NCBI GenBank assembly: GCA_034679345.1
Contig: JAXDAY010000019.1
Location: 1 to 64,000 of the forward strand
Length of the DNA: 64,000 nucleotides
From: JAXDAY01 sp034679345
Lineage (GTDB): Bacteria; Eisenbacteria; RBG-16-71-46; CAIMUX01; VGJL01
Direction of reading: 5' to 3'
How positions within the stretch are numbered: the stretch's first letter is position 1; each line of letters opens with the position of its first letter. The notes under the pieces were generated by a model. It searched no databases and was not told where the DNA came from. It saw only the letters and a list, made by a program, of their open reading frames with translations. Positions 32,711 through 39,772 of the stretch are shown piece by piece. The position numbers and the translations under genes were made by a program.

Positions 32711-33391
32711 ATGGGGTGGTCGAGCACTCTGCGGGATGGGGCCGCGCCGATCTGGCGCGCAGTCCACGCCCACCCGTTCCTTGAGGAGCTGGTGGAGGGG
32801 TCGCTGCCGGATGACCGTTTCCGCTGCTACATCCTGAACGACTATCCCTACATCAAGGAGTTCTGCCGCATCCTGGCGCTCGCCGTGACGCGCGGGAGAA
32901 CGGTGGAGGAGATGAGCTTCTACGCCGATCTGATGCAGGCGACAATGACGACCGAGATGACGATGCACCGGGCGCTCTGCGCGGAGATGGGGATCTCGCC
33001 GGAAGAGATGGAGCGGACTCGCCTGGCCCCATCGGGATACGCCTACACGCGGCATCTGCTCTCCGTGGGAGCGTTCGGGTCGCAGGCGGAGATGATGGTG
33101 GCGCTCCTGCCCTGCATTGTCGGCTATGCGGAGATCGGCCGGCGGCTCGGCGCGCGCCCGCGTCCCGGCAACCCGCGCTACGCGCGATGGATTGACGCCT
33201 ACGCCTCGGCGGAGTACCAGGAGCTCTCGAGCAAGGCCGAAGCGATGGTCGACCGGCTCGAGGATCGAGTGGGACCCGGGGAACGCGCGCGGTGCCAGTC
33301 CCACTACGAGATCTCGGCGCGGTATGAGTGGATGTTCTGGGAGATGGCGTATCGCATGGAGTCGTGGCCGCCGGAGGGGAGCGCGAGATGA
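32711..33391 (+). CDS. tenA: TenA/PqqC-like (thiaminase II family) protein
   Basis: 226 residues, all-helical. TenA motifs: HPFLEELVEGSLPDDRFRCYILNDYPYI, ALLPCIVGYAEIG with the Cys at the position of the catalytic Cys135, and a C-terminal YEWMFWEMAYRME matching the F/Y-W...A region with the conserved Glu. Known TenA enzymes hydrolyse aminopyrimidines to salvage thiamine pyrimidine. Residues for pyrimidine binding cannot be verified by eye, and the neighbours (SDR, zinc ribbon, methyltransferase) are not thiamine genes, so another substrate is possible. ATG 32711 follows the SDR stop by 9 bp and has GGGGGG. Confidence 0.85.
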   Translation: MGWSSTLRDGAAPIWRAVHAHPFLEELVEGSLPDDRFRCYILNDYPYIKEFCRILALAVTRGRTVEEMSFYADLMQATMTTEMTMHRALCAEMGISPEEMERTRLAPSGYAYTRHLLSVGAFGSQAEMMVALLPCIVGYAEIGRRLGARPRPGNPRYARWIDAYASAEYQELSSKAEAMVDRLEDRVGPGERARCQSHYEISARYEWMFWEMAYRMESWPPEGSAR

Positions 33392-33558
33392 GCGAGTCAA
33401 GTCCGAAGCCCGGCAAGCCCGAAACGGCGATCCGGCGGATCGCGCCCCCGCACCCGGAGGAGATCTGTCCGGCGTGCGGCGCTGTCGGTGAGAGAATCTC
33501 CTGCAAGCTCGTTTGCCCCAACTGCCGCGTTGTCCTGGTCAACTGCAGCGACTCATGA
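33388..33558 (+). CDS. 56-residue zinc-ribbon protein
   Basis: Starts at ATG 33388, overlapping the TenA stop (ATGA), and its own stop overlaps the next start (ATGA). A Lys/Pro-rich N-terminus of about 25 residues leads to CPACGAVGERISCKLVCPNC, two CxxC knuckles 13 residues apart with extra Cys between and after them (VVLVNCSDS). This is a typical single zinc ribbon. The tight coupling on both sides shows it is a real gene and suggests it works with TenA and the methyltransferase, perhaps as a small partner protein. Function unknown. Confidence 0.85.
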   Translation: MSESSPKPGKPETAIRRIAPPHPEEICPACGAVGERISCKLVCPNCRVVLVNCSDS

Positions 33559-34103
33559 GCGAGGCAAGAGCCGCAGGAGTCGGAGCCTGGGTCGTCGAGC
33601 GCCTCGCCGCGAAGCGACGGGCGATGGTCCTGAAGCACGTCCGCGGGAGGCTCCTCGACGTCGGTTGCGGCGACAACAAGCTCGTGCGCTCATACGGGAA
33701 CGGGGTCGGAGCCGACGTCGTCCAGTGGGGAGATGTGGATGTCGTCGTCGAGGACACGGCCGCGATGCCCTTCGATGCGGCCTCCTTCGACACAGTGACC
33801 TTCGTCGCTTGCCTGAATCACATCCCGAATCGCGAGGAAGTCCTCGATGAGGCCCGCCGGCTCCTGCGCCCCGGCGGACGGGTCGTCGCCACGATGATCC
33901 CGCCCGGGCTCTCCGCGGTCTGGCACCGGGCGATTCATCCGTGGGATCCGGACCAGCACGGGCGGCATCTCCATGAGGGAGAGGTCTGGGGAATCACGAA
34001 CGCGGAGATGCGCGCGCTCCTGGGGAGACACGGATTCGCGATCATCCGCCACCAGCGATTCGTCTTCTGGCTGAACAACCTGTTCGTGGGGGAAGCGCGG
34101 TAG
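33555..34103 (+). CDS. SAM-dependent methyltransferase (type 11)
   Basis: 182 residues. ATG 33555 overlaps the zinc-ribbon stop. Class I motifs: LLDVGCGDNKLVRSYG (motif I), DVDVVVEDTAAMPFDAASFDTVTFVACLNHI (motif II/III region), VLDEARRLLRPGGRVVATM (motif IV/V). A C-terminal helical part includes HLHEGEVWGITNAEMRALLGRHGF. It is a small single-domain enzyme, substrate unknown. It is the last gene of the SDR-TenA-zinc ribbon unit, so it probably modifies the same metabolite. Confidence 0.9.
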   Translation: MSEARAAGVGAWVVERLAAKRRAMVLKHVRGRLLDVGCGDNKLVRSYGNGVGADVVQWGDVDVVVEDTAAMPFDAASFDTVTFVACLNHIPNREEVLDEARRLLRPGGRVVATMIPPGLSAVWHRAIHPWDPDQHGRHLHEGEVWGITNAEMRALLGRHGFAIIRHQRFVFWLNNLFVGEAR

Positions 34104-34242
34104 AGGCGCGGCGAGATCTGCTTCCGCGTTCTCGCCCCCAGTCGAATTCCATACTCCGGTCGTCCGGCCGGGTCTACCATGGTTGGCGGAGCCCAACTCC
34201 CCGTGAGGGGTTCGGGTGGGTGACTCCGTTGGGAGGTTCGCC

Positions 34243-34683
34243 ATGGGAACCCGCGGCTTGCACCTTTCGCTTCTCGCGATCGCAGCGATCTTCCAGTTCT
34301 CGGTTCTATCCACCTTCGCGTTCGCAGAATCTGTAGACGCTCCAGCGCCATCGGGCGGCCAGTTCAGGTGTCTGACGCCGCCCGACCGGGAATGCGTCTC
34401 GGGGACCGGCGTGATCGGACATGGCAGTTCGGACGGTTTCGGAGCGTTCTCGGTTCGCATGGATCTCGAGTCCGTTTACTGGGAGATTGCCCCCCAATGC
34501 TCCATCTCCGTCGACTGGCAGGCCCTGCTCGGAAAGCGAGCGCGTCTCCGGGGCTGCACGGTGCTTGTAGCCGGCGGAATCTCGGGGCATACCTTGGGCA
34601 CAGCGCTCGGCGTGAGCGAGCTCGAGGTTGTCACGCCAGCGAGTCGGACGAGCTGGGGCAATCTCCGCATGCTCTATCGCTAG
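34243..34683 (+). CDS. Small secreted protein with TSWG...YR C-terminal tail
   Basis: 146 residues. ATG 34243 has GGGAGG 6 nt upstream and begins a signal peptide (HLSLLAIAAIFQFSVLSTFAFA). The mature protein is about 115 residues with four Cys, a 'GTGVIGHGSSDGFGAFSV' Gly-rich stretch and 'LLGKRARLRGCTVLVAGG'. It ends RTSWGNLRMLYR, the same kind of tail as the two beta-helix proteins at the window start, although the bodies are unrelated. No family recognised. It stands alone between the methyltransferase operon and the DUF3597 gene. Confidence 0.72.
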   Translation: MGTRGLHLSLLAIAAIFQFSVLSTFAFAESVDAPAPSGGQFRCLTPPDRECVSGTGVIGHGSSDGFGAFSVRMDLESVYWEIAPQCSISVDWQALLGKRARLRGCTVLVAGGISGHTLGTALGVSELEVVTPASRTSWGNLRMLYR

Positions 34684-34787
34684 GAGCGAGGTGGACGCAT
34701 GTCCCTGCTGCCTGTAGCATCCCGAACGGGAGATACCACGCGCCCGCCAGGGGCGCACTTGCCTGTCTGAACAGAGGAGGTCGAGCG

Positions 34788-35186
34788 ATGGGACTCTTCG
34801 GGAAGATCCTCGAGAAGCTCGGTATCGGCGGCGCGAAGGCCGCGCCCCCGCCGGTTCCAGAGACGACGGCCGGACCGACGAGCCCGTACACGCCGCCGAC
34901 TCCGCCGCCGCCCACTCCGATCGCCGTGGTCGATGTCGTCGCTCAGCTCGAACGACGCGCGGCGCTCAATCCGCAGAAGCTCAACTGGCGCGTCTCGATC
35001 GTCGATCTGCTGAAGCTCCTCGACATCGACAGCAGCTTCGCGGCAAGGAAGGAGCTTGCCGTGGAGCTGGGCTGCCCGGCGGAGCTGATGGGGGATTCGG
35101 CGAAGATGAACATGTGGTTGCACAAGACCGTGCTCGCCCGCATCGCCGAGAACGGGGGCAACGTGCCGGCGGATCTCCTGGACTGA
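34788..35186 (+). CDS. DUF3597-family small protein
   Basis: 132 residues. ATG 34788 is preceded by GAGGAGG. It starts MGLFGKILEKLGIGGAKA, then a Pro/Thr-rich linker (PPPVPETTAGPTSPYTPPTPPPP), then the conserved region (about 50-132): RRAALNPQKLNWRVSIVDLLKLLDIDSSFAARKELAVELG ... MNMWLHKTVLARIAENGGNVPADLL. This is the layout of DUF3597 proteins, which are widespread and uncharacterised. It lacks a signal peptide, so it is probably cytoplasmic. It is followed 24 bp later by a small membrane protein, a likely partner in one transcript. Confidence 0.85.
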   Translation: MGLFGKILEKLGIGGAKAAPPPVPETTAGPTSPYTPPTPPPPTPIAVVDVVAQLERRAALNPQKLNWRVSIVDLLKLLDIDSSFAARKELAVELGCPAELMGDSAKMNMWLHKTVLARIAENGGNVPADLLD

Positions 35187-35210
35187 ACCGGTCGAGAGGA
35201 GGGGTGAGAA

Positions 35211-35465
35211 GTGAGCTGGATCATCTCGTTAATCCTGGGAGGTCTCGTCGGCTGGCTCGCGAGCGTCATCATGAAGACAAACGCCCAGATGGGGCTGTTC
35301 GCCAACCTGGTCGTGGGCGTGGTCGGCTCTCTGCTGGGCTTCTGGATCGCCGGGGCGATGGGCATCGAGCACTCTGGCGGCATCCTTCGGTTTCTCGTCG
35401 CGCTGGGCGGCGCGGTGCTCCTGATCATCATCCTGCGCGCGCTCGGGATGTTCCGGAAGAAGTGA
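35211..35465 (+). CDS. GlsB/YeaQ/YmgE-family small membrane protein
   Basis: 84 residues. GTG 35211 has GAGAGGAGGGG just upstream. Three hydrophobic helices with Gly repeats: ILGGLVGWLASVIM, ANLVVGVVGSLLGFWIAGAM, ALGGAVLLIIILRALGMF. This is the transglycosylase-associated (GlsB/YeaQ) family, often stress-induced, with no known activity. It ends 15 bp before the convergent beta-helix lipoprotein gene. Confidence 0.92.
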   Translation: MSWIISLILGGLVGWLASVIMKTNAQMGLFANLVVGVVGSLLGFWIAGAMGIEHSGGILRFLVALGGAVLLIIILRALGMFRKK

Positions 35466-35480
35466 CGCCGGCCTGGCCGG

Positions 35481-37748
35481 TCAACGGATGAGTCGCAGCC
35501 ACGGCCGGCTGCGATCCGCGCGATCGCAGCCGACGGCGCCGCCGCCGACCCATCCGCACCCTGAGGCGCCCGGCGCGCACGGCGAGTCGGGGTGAATGCG
35601 GAAGTCGCCTCCTTCCGGATCGCAGAATCGTGGATCGGCGCTGAAGTTCCCCTGGAAGTGCGCCTGCCCGGCGAACTCGCCCGTCCAGTCCCCGGCCAGA
35701 TTGCCGTACATGTTCGAGCAGACGAAGGTCGGGAGGTAATCGGAGATGGCGACCGGAGCGGCGCTCAGATCATTTGCGATGATGACCCTTTCCACAGTGA
35801 GGAGGCCGTAGTAGAGCTCGAGCGCCCCTCCTTGGTCCGCCTGGTTGTATGCGAAGGTGCAGTTCGTGATCGTCGGCCAGCCGAAGGCGATCAGGATCGC
35901 GCCGCCGGAAAGGGCCTGGTTCGCATCGAAGATGCAGCCCTCGATCTGCGCGTCCCCTGACACGGCGAGAGCGCCGCCGGCGCTTGCGTATCCATCCGCC
36001 CCGACGGCGAGGTTCTCATGGAAACGACAGTCCTTCACGCGGGATACCGTGTAGATGTTGATCGCGCCGCCCTGCGCGGCCTCGTTGTGCAGGAAGAGGC
36101 AATCCTTGGCGGTGAAGGGGCCTCCCATGTCTACGATCGCGCCTCCAAGAGTCTGGGATGAGTTGCCTTCGAAGCGGCAGTGAAGGATTCGGGGACGCGC
36201 GCTGAGCTGGGAGTAGATTGCGCCACCCATGTCGGCCGCCCGGTTCGACTCGAAGACGCAGTCGTAGATCGTCGGGGAGACGAGGCCGCTGCAGAGGACG
36301 GCCCCACCCCTGCCATTGGAGCCTCCGGCGAGTCCGTTGCGGATCGTCACCCCCTGAACCAGCGATGCCTCTCCCTCGCCCGCGTCGAATCGAAAAGCGC
36401 GCCCCGCCGAGCCGCAGTCAATGATGCACGCCCGCGGATTCCCGCTTCGCGACCGCACTGTGATCGCCTTGCCGAAGTAGCGGATTCCCCGATTGCCCTC
36501 TCCCTCGTAGACGCCATCTTCTAGCTCGATGATGTCGCCCGACTCGGCGGCGGCGACTGCCGCCAGGAGCGTCGGGTACTCACCGGCGCCGTCCGGCGCG
36601 ACGCGCAGGATTCTTCCGGCCGACTCCTGCGTGGCGCCGAGAGCGACGTTCGAGATCGAAGCCCAGTTGGGAACGCGGTCTCCGGTCTTCACGGCGAAGA
36701 AGTAGAGCGTGTCTGCCGCGAGCCCGACGACCTCGAACCGCTCCGTCGAGCCGGGCTCTCCCGGGCTGGGCAGCCCGACGGCCCCGGCGGCGGAATCCCA
36801 CGAGCGTTCCGTGACCGGCTCCAGCGCGTAGCGGAGGTCGTAGATCGCAGGATCCCCCGGCTGGCCCGGGGTCTCAGGGGCAGTCCATTCGAGCGTGACC
36901 GAGCCGCCGGTGGTTTCGACAGCCCGAAGATCCCCGACGGGTTGCGGAGGCGTGTCGTCTGGGCTGGCGGATGCCAGATTGGAGATCGGCGAGCGATTCC
37001 CGCTCTCATCGACCACTCGAATCGCAAACCAGTACTCGTGACTCGGCAGGAGGCCCGTCACCTCGAATCGCTCGATCGTTCCCGGGGGACCCGGCGCTGG
37101 AGTCCCTTCCGCAACCGCCGCCGATTCCCAGCTCTCCTCGCTCAGCTCTTCCTGCGCGTAGCGGAGATCGTACCGGTTCGCGATCCCCTGCGCGCCATCG
37201 TCGCCGGTGGCGGTCCAACCAAGCGTAACCGAGGAATCGGAAATCGACTCGACCGTGAGATCCACGATCGGCGCGGGGGAGATGGTGTCGGGCAAGGAAG
37301 CGGTTCTCGCCATGACGATTTCGGAGAGCGCCGACCAGTTGGAGGCCTCATCGGCCGCGCGCATCGCGAGGTAGTAGGGCGTATCCGCGAGGAGACCCCG
37401 TACGGTCAGGCTCTCCGCCTCGCCCGCGCTCCGGGGAAGAGGCGGATCGGGGACCGTCACGGTGCTCGAGTCCCACCAAGAGTCGCCCTGAGGCGCAAGG
37501 GAGGAATACCGGATGTCGTAGAGGGCCGCCCTTCCGCTGCCCTGATCATCGCCCGGCGCGATCCAGCGGATCGTCACCGAGGATCTTGTGACCCCAGTGA
37601 CGCTCAGCTCGGCGGGAGCCTGCGGCGGGGTGGTATCGCCGGGATGCGTCGTGTCGTCCTCGCATCCCGCGACAGCGAAGAATCCCAAGCTCCATGCGGC
37701 GCCCATCAGGACTGCGGCCCGCAGGCGAAGTCCGGTTATTGCGGCCAT
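35481..37748 (-). CDS. Lipoprotein with three fibronectin type III domains and a beta-helix
   Basis: 755 residues. ATG 37748 has AGGAGAT upstream. The lipoprotein signal ends FFAVAGC (Cys29). Three Fn3-like domains of about 105 residues follow (AELSVTGVTRSSVTIRWIAPGDD..., VDLTVESISDSSVTLGWTATGDD..., GDLRAVETTGGSVTLEWTAPETP...), each with 'Y.LAMRAADEASNWS'-type ends. From about 370 is a right-handed beta-helix: LRVAPDGAGEYPTLLAAVAAAESGDIIEL, then rungs with GGAI and C-x-F repeats, closing with ADPRFCDPEGGDFRI. The C-terminus (RSRPWLRLIR) is basic but lacks both common tags. It is probably surface-exposed through its lipid anchor and may bind polysaccharide; no enzymatic residues identified. 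Confidence 0.88.
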   Translation of the reverse strand: MAAITGLRLRAAVLMGAAWSLGFFAVAGCEDDTTHPGDTTPPQAPAELSVTGVTRSSVTIRWIAPGDDQGSGRAALYDIRYSSLAPQGDSWWDSSTVTVPDPPLPRSAGEAESLTVRGLLADTPYYLAMRAADEASNWSALSEIVMARTASLPDTISPAPIVDLTVESISDSSVTLGWTATGDDGAQGIANRYDLRYAQEELSEESWESAAVAEGTPAPGPPGTIERFEVTGLLPSHEYWFAIRVVDESGNRSPISNLASASPDDTPPQPVGDLRAVETTGGSVTLEWTAPETPGQPGDPAIYDLRYALEPVTERSWDSAAGAVGLPSPGEPGSTERFEVVGLAADTLYFFAVKTGDRVPNWASISNVALGATQESAGRILRVAPDGAGEYPTLLAAVAAAESGDIIELEDGVYEGEGNRGIRYFGKAITVRSRSGNPRACIIDCGSAGRAFRFDAGEGEASLVQGVTIRNGLAGGSNGRGGAVLCSGLVSPTIYDCVFESNRAADMGGAIYSQLSARPRILHCRFEGNSSQTLGGAIVDMGGPFTAKDCLFLHNEAAQGGAINIYTVSRVKDCRFHENLAVGADGYASAGGALAVSGDAQIEGCIFDANQALSGGAILIAFGWPTITNCTFAYNQADQGGALELYYGLLTVERVIIANDLSAAPVAISDYLPTFVCSNMYGNLAGDWTGEFAGQAHFQGNFSADPRFCDPEGGDFRIHPDSPCAPGASGCGWVGGGAVGCDRADRSRPWLRLIR

Positions 37749-37774
37749 CTCAGGGATCTCCTATAGGGAGGAGC

Positions 37775-38860
37775 TCAGCGCGCGACGCCTCCCCGGAACC
37801 GGTCAAGCTGTCCTTTGAGATACGGATCTTCGGGAGCGAGGGCGATCGCTCGCTCTGCGGTCGCGATCGCCTCCTTCGTCTTGCCCATCCGGAAGTAGAC
37901 CTCGGCGAGGGTGTCGATGATCGCGGAGTCCTTCGGCTCGATCTCGACCGCGCGCCGGGCGGCCTCCAGCGATTCCTGCAGGTACAGATCATGAATGGCG
38001 CAGTACCAGGCCAAAGCGTTCAGGGCCTGGGCGTCTCGCAGGCCGGAGTCCAGCGCGCCCCGCAGCGCCCGGCCGACCCGATCCCGCTCACGAATCGCAT
38101 CCTCGCGTCTGCCGAGGGAGTCGTAGAGCGCAGCGTATCGAAGGTGGGCCTCGAGCAGGTCGCTCGACTGGGCGATCCGGTAAACGCGCATGAGCTCTTC
38201 GATCGGCGTCTTGTGGTCCTCGACTCGCAAGTCGACATAGCGCGTTCGATACTCGGGCCAGCGCTCGCTCGGCCGTCCGACGACGAGCGCCGCCGATTGC
38301 TGCCCGCGCTTGTCGCCACCCGCGGCCTGGGCCGCGGCGAGCGCCGCCAGCAGGCGGTCGGCCAGCTCGCCGGTCGTCGATCGATACGCCCGAACCATCT
38401 CGGCGACGACCTGCGGTCCCGCGAGGATGTTGCCCTGGATGGCGAGTCCCGTCAGGCTCGAGTCGCCCGCCCAGTCGGAGCACTCGTTCCCGGTGAACGA
38501 TTCGCTCCCGCCACGGGCATCGACGATTCCAACCTGGCGGCGCTCCCTGTCGGGATCGTTCGCGAGAAGCGCCTTCATTGCCTCCTCGGCGCTCAATCCC
38601 TCACGGAGCATGGCGAGTCCCAGCGGCCCGAACGACTCGTTCGTCTGCGACTGTGTCGCGATCGCCCCCACGCCGGCCTCGACCCAGGGGACCGCGGAGC
38701 CGACGCTGAAGGCACGCGACTGCACGGCGACGCCGATCTCGCCCGTCTCGGGATCCAGCGCGACGATGGAGAAGGTGCTCGCAGGATCGCTCGCGTGAAC
38801 GGGGCCGGGACAAACCGATGCCCCGAGACCGAAGGCGAGCAGCGCGATTACGATTCTCAT
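37775..38860 (-). CDS. DUF1028 domain protein with C-terminal TPR, exported
   Basis: 361 residues. ATG 38860 follows GGGGAGGA and overlaps the preceding exonuclease stop by 4 bp. After a signal peptide (IVIALLAFGLGASVCPGPVHA), residues about 28-230 match DUF1028: STFSIVALDPETGEIGVAVQSRAFSVGSAVPWVEAGVGAIATQS, GLAIQGNILAGPQVV and GGDKRGQQSAALVV. This is an Ntn-hydrolase-like family whose role is unknown. The rest (about 240-361) holds a few TPR helices. The coupling to a cytoplasmic exonuclease is probably only positional, since this product is exported. Confidence 0.88.
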   Translation of the reverse strand: MRIVIALLAFGLGASVCPGPVHASDPASTFSIVALDPETGEIGVAVQSRAFSVGSAVPWVEAGVGAIATQSQTNESFGPLGLAMLREGLSAEEAMKALLANDPDRERRQVGIVDARGGSESFTGNECSDWAGDSSLTGLAIQGNILAGPQVVAEMVRAYRSTTGELADRLLAALAAAQAAGGDKRGQQSAALVVGRPSERWPEYRTRYVDLRVEDHKTPIEELMRVYRIAQSSDLLEAHLRYAALYDSLGRREDAIRERDRVGRALRGALDSGLRDAQALNALAWYCAIHDLYLQESLEAARRAVEIEPKDSAIIDTLAEVYFRMGKTKEAIATAERAIALAPEDPYLKGQLDRFRGGVAR

Positions 38861-39660
38861 GCGTCCTCCCCGGCCACGGGCCTGGGGTAGTTCCCATTTC
38901 GCGCCGCGGCCAAGATCTCCTTCAAAGCGTCGGGGAAGTCCTTGTTCAGGATCCAGTCGATGTAATCGGGATCGCTCTCGACGACATCCTGCAGCGCCCT
39001 GCCGACGTGCTTGCCGAAGCTGAAACAGGCGACTCCGTCGCGCCACTCGAGCTTCCGGTCCGGATCGACATATCGGTCATCCCGTCGTTGGGAGGCGGCG
39101 GCCAGCGCCGGCACGGTCGGCTCCAGCTCGCCGTAACGCCGGATCTGGGCGAGCAGAACGTCGAGCGTCGCCTCCGCGTCGGCTTCCGCGCCGTGGGCGC
39201 CCCGGTGCTCCTTCTCGAGGTAGAAGCGAACGGCCGCCGCGAGATCCCTCGGCTCGAAACGGTGGAAGAGCACCTGGACATCGACGATCCGCCGCTCGTT
39301 GACCGCGAAGGCGACGCCACATCGCGAGAGCTCCGATTGCAGGATCCGTAGGTCGAAGGAGTGGATGTTGAAGCCGCAGAGATCCGCCGGACCGATCCAG
39401 GCGACAATCTCATCGGCGAGCCTTCGGAATGGCGGGCATCCCTCGACATCGGCGTTCGTGATGCCGTGGATGGCGGTCGCCTCGATGGGGATGCGCGTCT
39501 CGGGATTCACGCGCCGCACGTAGCGCTCCCTGCGGCCGTCGGGGTGGAGCTTCACCATCGCGATCTCGACGATGCGGTCCGTGAGAGGGCGGGCCCCGGT
39601 CGTCTCCGTGTCGATGACGACCAGGGGGCGCGTCAGATGCAGGACCCGTGCCAGGCTCAT
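38857..39660 (-). CDS. DnaQ-like 3'-5' exonuclease
   Basis: 267 residues. ATG 39660 has GGAGG upstream. DEDDh motifs: VVIDTETTGARPLTDRIVEIA (ExoI), HGITNADV and LCGFNIHSFDLRILQSEL (ExoII), HGAEADAEATLDVLLAQI (ExoIII with catalytic His). A C-terminal extension (GKHVGRALQDVVESDPDYIDWILNKDFPDALKEIL) is a short domain found on several such nucleases. It is similar to the proofreading epsilon subunit but is probably a stand-alone repair or RNA/DNA trimming nuclease. It is translationally coupled to the DUF1028-TPR gene. Confidence 0.92.
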   Translation of the reverse strand: MSLARVLHLTRPLVVIDTETTGARPLTDRIVEIAMVKLHPDGRRERYVRRVNPETRIPIEATAIHGITNADVEGCPPFRRLADEIVAWIGPADLCGFNIHSFDLRILQSELSRCGVAFAVNERRIVDVQVLFHRFEPRDLAAAVRFYLEKEHRGAHGAEADAEATLDVLLAQIRRYGELEPTVPALAAASQRRDDRYVDPDRKLEWRDGVACFSFGKHVGRALQDVVESDPDYIDWILNKDFPDALKEILAAARNGNYPRPVAGEDA

Positions 39661-39717
39661 GTGTATCCTCCGCCGGGGATCTTAGCAGAAGGGGATCGCC
39701 CGCGCAGCGCACGAGAA

Positions 39718-39748
39718 GGGCCCCGCCGCGACGAAGGCGGCGGGGCCC
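39718..39748 (-). terminator. Hairpin terminator after the M36-type protease gene
   Basis: GGGCCCCGCCGC (39718-39729) pairs perfectly with 39737-39748 around a 7-nt loop. On the minus strand it lies 24 bp after the stop at 39773 and is followed by TTCTC. Confidence 0.65.
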
Positions 39749-39772
39749 GTTCCGCAACGACGCGTCGTCGTC

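Noticed and set aside
31775..33400. A 541-residue minus-strand frame covering the SDR and TenA genes
   Set aside because: Arg/His-rich antisense shadow; the plus-strand genes are unambiguous families with overlapping starts and stops.
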